From NCBI RefSeq assembly GCF_036711975.1, contig NC_091968.1:15562001-15626000 (forward strand): a stretch of DNA of 64,000 nucleotides. The letters are read 5' to 3'. The DNA is from Onthophagus taurus. Lineage: Eukaryota; Arthropoda; Insecta; Coleoptera; Scarabaeidae. Shown piece by piece: positions 52,114 through 62,879 of this stretch (the stretch's first letter is position 1; the number at the start of each line of letters is the position of its first letter). The notes below the pieces were generated by a model, which did not search any database, was not told the DNA's origin, and saw only the letters and a list, made by a program, of their open reading frames with translations. The translations under genes were made by a program, and so were the position numbers.

Positions 52114-52722
52114 TAACCCTGCAGTAGACGGGTGAGGTCTGTGAGTCCACCCAATACTTATATATAAAAATAGGTTATAAATAATTAATACTGAGGTGAT
52201 TATTCTTTTTTTTATTGTCTATACCAGGTTTCGGGACCCTACCCTTCTTCGGTAGACCCTACAAGGTACAATAGACCTATTAGATATTATTAACAATATT
52301 AAATTAACACTGATTGATCTTGTTTAGACTTACGTCATATTCATTAGAATAATACAAACATTAAAACTTAAAATGAACTAAATAAAAATTGAGTTGCACG
52401 TGCGGAGAAAAGGTTTAACCGGTTAACTGTCGGAACATGTTGAATAATTTTGGAGGTTAAGATGTCGATAATACCGAATTTGACCAAATAAATTTAAATT
52501 CAAACTAGCCACGGTTATAAATAAAAGTCAAATGTAAAACAAATAAAATGTACGTCACGGATAAAATCAGGATCATTTACATCATTAAATAGATCTTCCT
52601 GTATAATACAAGCATTCATATGGAACAATTAACCAAGGGTTACTATTGAAGTGACATTGGGGCATGGGGTGTAAGTGGTGCAGGTTCGAGCCGCCTCCAA
52701 ACTCGAACCTCTCTTCCACTCA

Positions 52723-54139
52723 CATGAACAAAATTAGAAAGAGAAGGGACAGACTTTCCAAATTACTACAGAAATTTGTTAGAAATACTATTAATTTTAA
52801 ACCAAAACATATGATCATAAACCTTAATCAAATACCAACTTTGATTAACAAAATAAAACTACCTGATAAGTTTAAAATGATTTCATTTGATGTCAGTAAC
52901 TTGTACACCAATATACCCAAAGCCGAAACTCTGAAAATTTTGAAAGAGAATATTAAGACCGAACTTAGAGACGAAAACAAGACTAATTCCATTTGTAACA
53001 TCTTTAAACATTGCTTAGAACAGAACTTCTGTACATTCAACAATAAATTCTACCAATATACGGATGGTTTGCCAATGGGTTCCCTACTCAGTGGGATAAT
53101 GGCCGACTTATTTATGGACAACTTAGAAAATAAACTTATTATGAACGACATTAACCCATACAAAAATGAAATCATTACCTGGATCAGATATGTGGACGAC
53201 ATATTGGTTTTCGTCAAAGATGAACAAATAATTAATAATATCCATGAATACATAAACGAATTACATCCAAAGATACTTTTCACTCTAGAAACGGAAATAG
53301 AAAATAGAATAAACTTTCTTGACTTCACAATTCAACGTTTGGGCAACGAAATTAAATACACAATATTTAGAAAACCTACACAGACCTATGCAATTATCCC
53401 TTTCGACTCCTACCATGACAGCACCCATAAGATGGCAGCCCTCAGGACTTACCTACATAGAGCATTTAACTCCAATTTGGAACAACAGGATTTAGAGAGA
53501 GAAATCTTAATCATCCAACAAATTGCCAGTGAAAACTCCTTTCCTCAACACATCATACAGAGACTAATCTCAAGATATCGAAACAAGGCAGAGATAGAAC
53601 GCTTAACTACATTGCATAACAAAACGAAGAATGGAGAAATTACCTACAGGTCAATTACATATCCGGGAACAATCTCACACAGAATTAGGAAAATATTCCA
53701 TGAAAACGACATTACCATCTCATTTAAAAATAAAAATACATTAAAAAATATTTTAGTGAACAATAAAGATAAAACGGACATTTTGGCAAAAAGTGGTGTT
53801 TACCAACTTCAATGCGGGACCTGCTTCGCAACGAACATTGGAGAAACTGGCAGGAATTTACAAACACGGATAAAAGAACACAAAACCAACTCCAAGTCGA
53901 ATTTTGGTAGACATTTGACCTTCAACAATCACGACTTTGACGAAACGAAACATGTTAAGCTACTACACCACTTAACAAAAAGCAACCTTATGGAATACAT
54001 GGAGACATATGAGATAAATAGATTCATCAAAAACAACACGAATCTAACTAGCCTGAATGAACACATTACACCAATTTACCAACCACTATATGGATGTCTG
54101 AGGAACCCTTTCCCCAGAAGAAAGGAAGACAAGACTTAG
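52723..54139 (+). CDS. Penelope-like RT plus GIY-YIG, open but N-terminally truncated
   Basis: The open frame runs from 52664; I place the first sensible Met at 52723 (MNKIRKRRDRLSKLLQKFVR), because upstream codons belong to the inverted terminal repeat. It contains FKMISFDVSNLYTNIPKAET (RT motif A), YTDGLPMGSLLSGIMADLFM (motif B), TWIRYVDDILVFVKD (YVDD) and NFLDFTIQRLGNEIKYTIFR. The GIY-YIG domain is at VYQLQCGTCFATNIGETGRN, LQTRIKEHKTNS (about 53800-53890), with the C-terminal YMETYEINRFIK. There is no stop in about 470 codons. The fingers region before motif A is missing, so activity is doubtful. It is a different lineage from elements 1 and 2. Confidence 0.88.
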
Positions 54140-54647
54140 TACCTTACAGTGCAAGTGGAAGAGAGGTTCGAGTTTGGAGGCGACTTGAATGCTGCACCAC
54201 TTGCACCCCATGCCCCAATGTCCCATTTACATAACTCATTCCCCCCCCCCCTATTTATTTAGCTCTATTTTTCCAAACTGATGCTATTTAATTTAGTATT
54301 AGTTTATGTAATGTTTATCTAGTTTTTAAATTTTGATAGTTTCTCATGTGGCTGATCTCCTGTTTCAATATAGTAACGTAGTTGATTCATTTATGCCGTT
54401 TTTTGGTCGTGTCATTGGTTTTATGATGACTGTCCCTTCTCTTTCTAATTTTGTTAATGTGAGTGGAAGAGAGGTTCGAGTTTGGAGGCGGCTCGAACCT
54501 GCACCACTTACACCCCATGCCCCAATGTCACTTCAATACTAACCCTTGGTTAATTGTTCCATATGAATGCTTGTATTATACAGGAAGATCTATTTAAACG
54601 GGATGAAATTTAATAATATCTAATAGGTCTATTGTACTTTGTAGGGC

Positions 54648-54684
54648 CTACCGAAGAAGGGCAGGGTCCCGAAACCTGGTATAG
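54648..54684 (+). ncRNA. Hammerhead-like motif in Penelope-like element 3
   Basis: taCCGAAGA, a GGG/CCC stem, then GAAA and cctggtatag. The first box has C where the hammerhead consensus has U, as does the inverted copy at 52221-52255 (minus), so this lineage may have a variant or inactive motif. Confidence 0.4.
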
Positions 54685-55353
54685 ACAATAAAAAAAAAAG
54701 AATGATCACCTCAGTATTAATTATTTATAACCTATTTTTATTAAACTCTCTGGTGAATACGGATATAAACGATATCAACAATACTGATATGTTGCTGTAA
54801 TTTGTGTAAGAAAAATTTTGGCACCGTGGGCTTCCGTGTACCTTTCACAAATAGTAAAACTCGAATTTTTATAAAAATTTCTAATAAAGTATGTGACAAT
54901 TTAAAAAAAAAAAAAATAAAAATGTCCTAATAGGCCTCACCCGTTCACTCATGTAACATCTTATAAAAAAACAAATACGTGTTTTCATTACTCTTTTGGT
55001 AGAATTAAAAAAAATATAGAAGTAAATTTTAAATTTTCTGTTTTCTCAATAAGTTCTAAATTGCTAAATTTAAATTCGGGGTATTCCCTTCTTACAATGA
55101 CTTCGCTAGTGTATAACGGTCCGTGATTCCCCTAACATCACCACTTGGCTTCTGTACACAAACGTGGTTCAGTCGTTTATTACTTTTGTTAGTGAATTGT
55201 TTTCCAGAGAGTGGCGTAAAAACAAGTTATTATAAGTGTTTGTTAAATTCTTTTGGATTATCGAAGGTAAATAATTCTATAGTTATATATAAATATCAAG
55301 CATATTTACGTATTTTCTTTTTTCTCTCCCTTATAGGTTTATTTTATTTCAAT

Positions 55354-56933
55354 ATGTGTTCATATGAACGAGAGGTAAAAAGGTTAGAACGCCTTGCCGA
55401 TGAAGTAAATAGTGATGAACTTTCAGAGTTGACTGAAAGTGATAATTAATCTTTGGCCGACGAAGACCATAACCTTGTAAGTGACCATGAATCAGATACT
55501 GAGCAAGAGTCGTTTTCAGATGTAGAAGAACAAGCCAATCTTTTGCGAAGAAGCAGATCTAAGTACTTTTATGGAAAGGATGGGACAAAATGGAGTAAGG
55601 AAGCTGCACCGTTGAATGTTCGAACGCGGCAAAGGAACATTGTAACACATCTTCCAGGTGTGTTGGGACTGGCAAAGAATGGAAAGACGCCAATGCAATG
55701 TTGGATGTATTTTTTCGAAGAAATCGTGAATGTCATTGTAGTAAACACTAATCTATATATCACAAAAATTTCAAATAGATATCAAGATCAGTACGACTAC
55801 AAGGAAACAAATACCACTGAAATAATGGCATTACTAGGTCTGCTGTATCTAGCAGGTTCGCAGCATGGAGGACGAAAACACATTGCTGAATTTTATAGCG
55901 ACGATGGCCTAGGATGCGAAATATTTCCTGCTGCAATGGCTCAAAGAAGGGTTAAATTTTGCTACTTGCATTTCGTGGGAGATGCAGATTTAAAATGTAT
56001 ATCCCAAATAAGCCAAATAAATACGGCTTAAAAGTGTTCTCAATGGTCGATTCTAGGACATTCTACACATCCCATTTAGAAATCTATGCAGGGACTCAAC
56101 CCGAAGGCCCATCTAAAATCGATAATTCAACAGCTGCTGTCACAGAGAGGATGTGTATGCACCTATCCGGATCTGGACGAAATGTAACCATGGATCGTTG
56201 GTTTACCGGATATAAAATAGCTAGTGTGCTATTACGAGAGCATCGCCTCACTGTAGTGGCAACTATTCGGGCCAACAGAAGGGAATTACCTTTAGAAATA
56301 ACACAGGTAAAGAACAGGAAAGTGAATTCGTCGCTATTTGCTTTTAGTAAAGACATGATGGCTGTTTCATACGTTCCAAAAAAATCAAAAAATGTTTTAT
56401 TGATTTCGTCAATGCATAATGACACTGCTATTGATCAAAGTACTGGTGAAAAAGCTAAACCAGAAGTGGTCAGTTTTTATAATATGACCAAAGGTGGTGT
56501 AGATGTTGTCGACCGAATGATAACAGCATACAATCTAGCCAGAAACACACGACGTTGGCCTCTGGTCATATTTTATGGATTGATGAACGTCGCTGCGATT
56601 AACGTTTTTATAATTTATAAAGCAAACAACCCTGATGGTGAGTTTAGTAAAAGTCGAAGAATGTTTTTAAAAAATCTAGGAACTTCTTTACTAAAAGAAA
56701 ACATGCGACAAAGGGCTGTAAATGCACGCCTGCCAAGAAAAGTTCGTGAAACAGCTGGTCGTTTATCAGGACTCTCTGCTTCAGAAGACCAGCAGGATCC
56801 CCCTCCCAATAAACTGGGCTACTGTAAATATTGTAAACGAAGGAAGACTCGATACTTTTGCAAATTTTGCAGGTGTTGGTTGTGCATGGATCATATTACA
56901 GCTTGTTGCCGCGAATGCACAGAGAAAAATTAA
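55354..56933 (+). pseudogene. piggyBac transposase C, one nonsense codon and a core deletion
   Basis: The start ATG at 55354 (MCSYEREVKRLERLADEVNS) leads an acidic N-terminus. A TAA at 55447-55449 interrupts; the same frame continues with HNLVSDHESDTEQESFSDVE, KDGTKWSKEAAPLNVRTRQR and IVNVIVVNTNLYI to about 55960. A deletion with frame change then removes the first catalytic Asp region; the next frame resumes FRGRCRFKMYIPNKPNKYGL (about 55965), GRNVTMDRWFTGYKIASVLL (second Asp), NMTKGGVDVVDRMITAYNLA (third Asp) and TRRWPLVIFYGLMNVAAIN. A C-terminal Cys-rich RING-like domain (CKYCKRRKTRYFCKFC, CWLCMDH) ends at 56933. Intact element ends but a dead protein. Confidence 0.9.
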
Positions 56934-57323
56934 TCTGAATTATCACCTTTTTTCCCATCCATTGTTTTGTGTCGAGGCTATTTTAAACATTTTGATATAG
57001 TTTTTTTTTATAAATTAGTTTGTTAACTGTATACTTATAACTTCTTTTTATACTTGTTATTGTTTAAAACTCAGTAAATAATGTTTAAAATAAAAGTGTT
57101 CAAAATGATATGTGTTGTTAAATTTAACAAAATTCCTAACCTTAATATTTATATTTTTTAATTTTATTGACTCATGGTGAAATAAACTAACTATAATTTA
57201 CTCTAAATTGAAAAACAGTTAAAAAATCTATTTAATTCTATTTTTATATGTATTGCAAATATAGGCCTGACAGGCCTCACCCGTTCGCTCGTGTGATTTG
57301 CGGAACACCCGTTCACTGGAAGG
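56934..57323. other. 3' untranslated part and right end of piggyBac C
   Basis: Contains AT-rich sequence, then the subterminal repeat and right TIR at 57270-57323. Confidence 0.6.
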
Positions 57324-57406
57324 TTAAAGTGTTCGTATGTGTTTTTCCAGTTCTTGTATTTTTTCGTTAAATAAATCTGTTAACAAACAGCGAGACTTTT
57401 AGTACT

Positions 57407-57718
57407 TCACCTTAATGTAATTAAAATTCTTTCTTCAGCAGTGACGCATTCCATGGGTATTTTGTTGGTATTTTGGTGATAAAGAGCAGGGGTAATAATT
57501 TCCGCAAGAGCGGTATATGTCTCTTTTGACATTCTGTAAAATGCAAGTAATTTTGTATCACATTCTTGCAGTTCTTTTGTCGCCACGAATAGCCTACATC
57601 TTATGCTTCGCTCGTTATAAGGATGAACCCAATGCTTTCTTTTGATTCTTTTCGTTCTTCTGTTTCTTTTGTACTGATACAAATAAAACATTTCTTCGCC
57701 TCTTGATGCACTCGACAT
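57407..57718 (-). pseudogene. Harbinger transposase N-terminal fragment
   Basis: 104-codon frame from MSSASRGEEMFYLYQYKRNR, through RKHWVHPYNERSIRCRLFVA, LLAFYRMSKETYTALAEIIT, to EERILITLR, the N-terminal region of PIF/Harbinger (HARBI1-like) transposases, which ends where exon 1 of such genes commonly ends (compare IITL at the 14-15 kb copy). No DDE exon is found on the minus strand beyond it, since piggyBac C ends just there. It may be the first exon of a gene truncated by rearrangement. Confidence 0.65.
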
Positions 57719-57959
57719 TTTTACGCTATAGAACGCACAAGTTAACTGTTTAAAATTGCCCCGTGGGAGTACCCCTAGTTGCTCAGATCACCGATATCAC
57801 AAGTATCGCTAACATCGCGTTGCAACTTTTTATTGCTTTCGTATTGCCCCGTGTGCGGAGGCCCTAACATTTCTTTTGACGTTTAACTGTCTATGTTTTT
57901 TGAGAATGTTGATAAGAGTTTAAGTGTTTTGAGTACTTATTCAAGTGAAATTACCAAAA

Positions 57960-58709
57960 ATGCAGCAATATCCAGATACAGAAATGGCTGATATGCACTT
58001 TGTGTACGGTCTTGCCAACGATAATGGTCGTGAAGCTCAGAGATGCTACGCAGAAATGTATCTGATGCGGACAACGCCTGATCACAGAATTTTTGCCGTT
58101 ATTCATCGACGTTTATGTGAAAAAGGTTTATTTAGGACTATTGCCGTTGAGGAAGAAGTGTTAAACTGGATCGATATGTACCCAGAAGCAAGTACAAGGG
58201 AAATTGCTTGTAATTTAAATATTAGCCACAGCGTGGTATGGAAAATAATAAAAGAATAACAACTTTATGCGTACCACATTCAACGTGTTCAAGTTCTCTT
58301 GCCTTGCGATTTTTCACAACGAACCAACAATTCATTTTTAAAAAATATTTTATTTACGGACTAATCTAACTGTTCAAGAAGTTCCATACTAAATTTGCAC
58401 AACAACCACTGGTGGGCCGATGAAAATCCACACAGAATTACAGAAACACGGCATCAATATGAATTTTCTTTAAATGTGTGGATTGGAATAGTTGACTACT
58501 TAATTGGTTCGTATTTTTTGCCGCAGCGGTTAACTGAAGAGGGTTATTTAAATTTTATCTCAAATGAATTAAACGGTCTTCTCGATGAAGTTCCTTATGA
58601 AACACAAAGACAGATGTGGTTCATGCATGTTGGGACGCCAGCCCATTTTAGTTTAACTCTAGAATACTGGACATTCGTAAATTTTACGACGCTCATCAAA
58701 CTTCGTTAA
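57960..58709 (+). pseudogene. Mariner-like transposase D, 5' part
   Basis: ATG at 57960 (MQQYPDTEMADMHFVYGLAN), then GREAQRCYAEMYLMRTTPDH, FAVIHRRLCEKGLF, EEEVLNWIDMYPEASTREIA and HSVVWKIIKE (two HTH-type units) to 58259. After a frameshift: LHNNHWWADENPHRITETRH, FSLNVWIGIVDYLIGSYFLP, LLDEVPYETQRQMWFMHVGT, PAHFSLTLEYW to 58709. The residue before PAH is usually Asp-Gly in this family (second catalytic Asp); here it reads GTPAH, so a key residue is lost. The first Asp region near 58360 is also disrupted. The gene resumes at about 60495 after a piggyBac gene. Confidence 0.75.
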
Positions 58710-58907
58710 GATTCGGATACTTCCGGTTCACACACCGTCGCGCGCTTCTAGGTACCTTTTCATTTAGTTGTGAACTGGTCAGTGCTGGCTGCAGTTGCTG
58801 TATAGTTTGTAGCTAAATAGGGTATTTTGTAATCGCAATGTAATCGTAATTACTTTATTTGACACGTTAAAATGTTTCAGTAGGGTTTGTGCTTTGTTTT
58901 TAGAAAA

Positions 58908-60527
58908 ATGTTTAAACAGCCCTTAACCCAAACAGAAATAGAAGAAGAAATACGGCGTATAATGTGCGGAGAAGACAGCGAACCTGACCCTTTCGAAGAC
59001 AGTGGGAGCGATTGGGAGGAGGACAACCTTGAACCGGAACCAGAAGATTCAGATGATGAAAGCGATGACGATAATATTGTTATTGCACCAGAAACTCCAG
59101 TCTGCATCCCTCAGCGTAATTTATTTCAAGATCCTCCAACTGCAGCTCGAGAACAAACACCTGCAGAAGGCGGAGAATCCGAAACCAACATTCTCGAAGT
59201 TTGCTCTTCCTTACATCAGTACCTTATAAAACCAAATAAAACTTCTTTGACAGGAAAGAATGGCCATAAATGGTCAGCGAAAGTACCTGCGAAGTGTAAA
59301 AGAACTGCAGCAAGAAACATTATTCATTTTATACCTGGTCTTAAAGGAAATACCAACAATTATTCCATGTTTGATGAATATTTCCTGCATTTCTTCTCAA
59401 ATGACATATTGGACATTATACTTCAGCATACAAATGCAGAAATTGCTAGACGAGCGCAAAAGTATCAGAGTCATGCCAATATATCTGAAATTACAAAAAA
59501 CGAATTAAAAGCCCTCTTTGCAATTTTGATAATGTCTGCAGCGAACAAAGATAATCATTTGTCGATGAAACACATGTTTAATACCAACATATCCGGAAAA
59601 TTTTACAGAGCTTGTATGAGTGGTGAACGTTTTTTTTTCCTACTAAATTGTCTTAGATTCGATAATAAAGAAACGAGGCAAGAGAGGGTGCTGAAAGATC
59701 CGTTGGCGCACATTCGTGAAATATGGGATATTTTTATAACAACATGCAGGAGTTCATATACACCTTCGTCATACCTGACTATCGATGAACAATTGGTTGG
59801 ATTTCGTGGACGTTGTCCATTTAAAATTTATATTCCAAATAAGCCGTCCAAGTACGGTATAAAGATTGTCATGCTATGCGATTCTTCGTCCAAGTACATG
59901 ATCGATGCTGATCCTTATCTGGGAAAATTAACAAAGAGAAATGGTTTGCCACTGGCTTCATACTACGTCAAGGAACTGACTAAATCAGTCCATGGTAGTA
60001 ATAGAAACGTTACCATGGATAACTGGTTTACGTCAGTCCCTTTAGCTGATGAGTTACTAAAAGATCCCTATAAACTTACCATTTTAGGAACTCTTCGCAA
60101 AAACAAAAAGGAAATCCCTACGGAATTGTTAAATGTAAAAGGTAGAAACCCAAACACATCTATGTTTTGCTACGATCGACAGAAAACCTTATTATCATAT
60201 ATGCCAAAAAGACAGAAAATAGTTTTGCTTCTTTCCACTCTTCACGAAGGGGCTGAGATAACAGCAACAGGCAAGCCAGCAATAATACAAAATTATAATC
60301 AAACTAAAGGAGGAGTGGACACATTTGATCAAATGTGTTCAAATATGAACTCCTGCCGCAAAACGCGAAGATGGCCGATGGTTATCTTTTATGATATGAT
60401 AAATATTGGAAGCATAAATTCATACGCCATTTATTCTATAAACACACTAAATATGAACAAAAAACCCTTATCCAGGTACCAATTCGATTATGACCGGATA
60501 TCCGATGACCTCGATCAGCCGATTTAA
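58908..60527 (+). CDS. piggyBac transposase D, catalytic core intact, 3' end lost
   Basis: ATG at 58908 (MFKQPLTQTEIEEEIRRIMC), acidic N-terminus (EPEPEDSDDESDDD), then GKNGHKWSAKVPAKCKRTAA, SEITKNELKALFAILIMSAA, SSYLTIDEQLVGFRGRCPFK (first Asp, about residue 293), NRNVTMDNWFTSVPLADELL (second, about 371) and NQTKGGVDTFDQMCSNMN (third, about 468), ending TRRWPMVIFYDMINIGSIN. No stop or shift in 530 codons. The last residues (after about LSRYQF) probably come from the neighbouring mariner sequence, and the usual Cys-rich C-terminus is absent. A TTAA at 58707-58710 may be the left target site; no right end was found. It could make protein, but a truncated one. Confidence 0.85.
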   Translation: MFKQPLTQTEIEEEIRRIMCGEDSEPDPFEDSGSDWEEDNLEPEPEDSDDESDDDNIVIAPETPVCIPQRNLFQDPPTAAREQTPAEGGESETNILEVCSSLHQYLIKPNKTSLTGKNGHKWSAKVPAKCKRTAARNIIHFIPGLKGNTNNYSMFDEYFLHFFSNDILDIILQHTNAEIARRAQKYQSHANISEITKNELKALFAILIMSAANKDNHLSMKHMFNTNISGKFYRACMSGERFFFLLNCLRFDNKETRQERVLKDPLAHIREIWDIFITTCRSSYTPSSYLTIDEQLVGFRGRCPFKIYIPNKPSKYGIKIVMLCDSSSKYMIDADPYLGKLTKRNGLPLASYYVKELTKSVHGSNRNVTMDNWFTSVPLADELLKDPYKLTILGTLRKNKKEIPTELLNVKGRNPNTSMFCYDRQKTLLSYMPKRQKIVLLLSTLHEGAEITATGKPAIIQNYNQTKGGVDTFDQMCSNMNSCRKTRRWPMVIFYDMINIGSINSYAIYSINTLNMNKKPLSRYQFDYDRISDDLDQPI

Positions 60528-60765
60528 ATCCTATCGATTTTTGTATCTGGGGCGCCCCCAGATTTTACATAGGCGCCCTATGTAAAAACTTTGGTGTGCA
60601 AAACGCCAATTCGCAATGTGGAAGAGTTGAGGGAAAGAATTGTGGTGGCGTGTAATGAAATACGAGAAACTCCTGACATTTTAAGCAGAATTCGCGATAA
60701 TATGCGACGAAGATTAGAGGCGTGCATAAGTGAAGGTGGTCATTTCGAACATTTTCTATAACAAT
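60495..60765 (+). pseudogene. Mariner-like transposase D, 3' part
   Basis: RSADLNPIDFCIWG (60511-60555) carries the third acidic residue of the mariner-like core. After a disrupted stretch, VEELRERIVVACNEIRETPD and ILSRIRDNMRRRLEACISEG, GGHFEHFL (60615-60762) end the gene. These are the missing C-terminal parts of the gene at 57960-58709, so the piggyBac gene lies within mariner D. Confidence 0.8.
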
Positions 60766-60861
60766 GGAATTTATTTTACAGCAATAACGTTTCTTCTTTA
60801 ACGCTTCTTATTACGTTAACGACCGGTTCTTTTTAGAACCACAAATTAATTTTTGAATAAG

Positions 60862-61090
60862 TGTTATATGTCATCTATTGGGATGAAGAGGAAGTGAGAA
60901 TAAGGAAGAGAACAGTAGAGAAGTTAGCTACAACGGATCTGTCATATAAGAGAATAGATTGTAAATGGTCATTCGTTTTACCTTGAGTTTTACTTACGTT
61001 GTAATAAAGTAAGAAATAATACATAGATAAATAAACAGTAGTTAAAGTTAACTTAAGACTTTGTTTTACTTACATCGTTCATACACAACA
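60862..61090 (+). repeat. Probable LTR of Gypsy element B
   Basis: Starts TGTTATATGTC and ends CATACACAACA; followed by a PBS-like TGGCGACGAGG (61093). No second copy in the window, so the boundaries rest on TG...CA and the PBS. Confidence 0.55.
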
Positions 61091-61091
61091 A

Positions 61092-61890
61092 GTGGCGACG
61101 AGGATAAAGACAGATCTTAAGACGAGGATTAAGACAAATCAAGGTATTCAGGGAAATTCAAATTCAATGGATCTACGAGGAATCCAACTACAAAAGTTCG
61201 ACGAAGGAAATGAAACATTTGAATCGTACGTACAAAGATTAAAAAATTACTTGGAATTACCAAAGTTAACGAAAGATACACCAGAAAATGAAAAAAGGAA
61301 AGTTCAAATTCTAATCAGTTGTTTGGGACCTAAACACTACCAAATATTAACAAATCTAACAGCACCAGACCTACCAAAGGAAAAAAAAAATACGAAGATC
61401 TTATAAACCTTTTACGAGCACACATTTCTCCAAAACCAAGCGAGAGAGCAGAACAACACAAATTCACAATGCGAATACAACATGAAAGTGAATCTATTGC
61501 ACATTTTCACACTGAATTAAAGAAAATTACGACAAATTGTAATTTTACTTGCGAAAAAGCAATAGTAAATTGTCCAAAGGCGAATAACGTGGAAGAAGTA
61601 AAAGTATTTTTAGGGCTTATCAATTACTACCAAAAGTTTATACCCAACTTAGCATCAAAGTTACATCCTATAAATTGAAGTTTCAATAAATTAAAGAAAG
61701 AATAGCAGGATCGAAAGTACTTACACGATACAACCCTAACCTTAAATTAGTATTAGCTACAGACGCATCTCCTACAGGATTAGAAGCAGTAATATCACAC
61801 ATTCTACCAACAGGAGAAGAAAAACCAGTGGCTTTTGCATCAAGATCTCTTACAAAATCTACTTTTAGTGGTTTGAAAATGCCAGTAAAT
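61092..61890 (+). pseudogene. Gypsy element B, gag and a deleted pol remnant
   Basis: Gag: NSMDLRGIQLQKFDEGNETF, ESYVQRLKNYLELPKL, LISCLGPKHYQILTNLTAPD to 61406, then in another frame MRIQHESESIAHFHTELKKI to about 61560. The sequence jumps directly to the end of RT (NNVEEVKVFLGLINYYQKFI, PNLASKLHPIN, to 61678) and the start of RNase H (LATDASPTGLEAVISHIL, KPVAFASRSLTKS, to about 61860). So a large internal deletion removed the protease and most of RT. It is a different family from Gypsy A. Confidence 0.8.
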
Positions 61891-61938
61891 TAATTTATAC
61901 AATTTATTGTCAATTTAGAATATTTATTTATTGAACAT

Positions 61939-62175
61939 TTGCCGCAATTGGCCATTGAGGATGACATTAGTTATAAATTAAAGAACATTTTATCTACCGT
62001 TCCTTTTAAAGCGCCCTGTGAACACTTTCCAGCAGAATTTTTATTAAATTTATTTATTAGGGTTAGGATACTTTTTACATTAAAATTTTACAATAAATTA
62101 TTAAAAACAGAACTAAAAAATATCAAAAATGATAAATTTGTTAAACATTTAAGTTTGTATTTAGTGCCATATTAA
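61939..62175 (+). other. Short frame, possible transposase tail
   Basis: 78 codons: LKNILSTVPFKAPCEHFPAE, FLLNLFIRVRILFTLKFYNK. The FIRVRI..TLKF phrase looks like the end of a transposase (perhaps THAP-type), but I cannot name the family. Confidence 0.35.
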
Positions 62176-62510
62176 TAATATATTATACTTTCTATTATAT
62201 TAACGTGTTTTTATTAAGAAATTCATAAAGAAATCTTATTTTATTAACTAAATTTAATTGTCCAGTAAGTATTTATAATTTTAAATTCATTAATTACATT
62301 CTTGTACAAGGCAGAAAAACTGTCTTGCCGATTTTTGTTGATATTCGGATTTTTTTAAAGAATACGTCACTTTCTCGCCTACTTTTTTCAAATTATAGTC
62401 TCGGAAATGGCGTTTTAGTATCGATTACAGAAAAAAATATTTTATTCATATTTTGAGTTGTGTCCACTCTACCTCTCACACGCATATATTAATCACAATT
62501 TTTTAGAATA

Positions 62511-62720
62511 ATGGCCAATACACAGGCAAACAACCCGTATCAGTTGAGTAATACACCAAAAAACATAGCTCTTCGAATGATTGCACCAATTTCAGGGACC
62601 AATCCAAATGTTACCTTCGATAGTTGGTATATAGTAGAAACCACGAGAAGTGGCAGTGAATCATCGTTTTCCGCTCTTTCAAATGCCATACGTAGTAAAT
62701 TAAAATTTACAAACCGCTAG
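62511..62720 (+). pseudogene. Short piggyBac-like fragment
   Basis: MANTQANNPYQLSNTPKNIA, then MIAPISGTNPNVTFDSWYIV resembles the region around the second catalytic Asp of piggyBac transposases (compare GRNVTMDRWF in element C). Only this block is present. Confidence 0.45.
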
Positions 62721-62879
62721 AGAGTAATGTGTGTTAAAAAGAGATAGCATTAGTTTAATATGTCTGCTGTACAATTTAAATAGCCACGTCGAAAAACCGT
62801 AATGCTGCTAACCTCAAATCGAAACGTCTTGTGAGGGTTGTCGTGAATCTGTTAATGTTTTCACAAGCCGAAAATGTTT

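Larger units (their letters stand above)
52165..54740 (+). mobile_element. Penelope-like element 3 with inverted ends
   Basis: The left end aaaaataggttataaataat recurs inverted at the right end (about 54720-54740). Inverted matches also cover the hammerhead-like motif (52221-52255 and 54648-54684) and the block gtgacattggggcatggggt at 52650, inverse near 54520. A third, partial copy of that last block lies at 54150-54225. The left arm has about 300 bp not present in the right one. A clean duplication was not found. Confidence 0.8.
52118..57323 (+). mobile_element. piggyBac element C, containing a Penelope-like insertion
   Basis: Bounded by TTAA at 52114-52117 and 57324-57327. The left end starts CCCTGCAGTAGACGGGTG; the right end is CACCCGTTCACTGGAAGG, an imperfect inverse. 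The phrase ggcctcacccgttc recurs subterminally at 54937 and 57273, and gacgggtgaggtct (its inverse) near 52128. The native length would be about 2.6 kb; a Penelope-like element of about 2.6 kb lies in the 5' region. Confidence 0.85.

Noticed and set aside
54333-54542. Plus-strand frame of 69 codons after the third Penelope-like gene
   Set aside because: Overlaps the terminal repeat block; no similarity to any domain.
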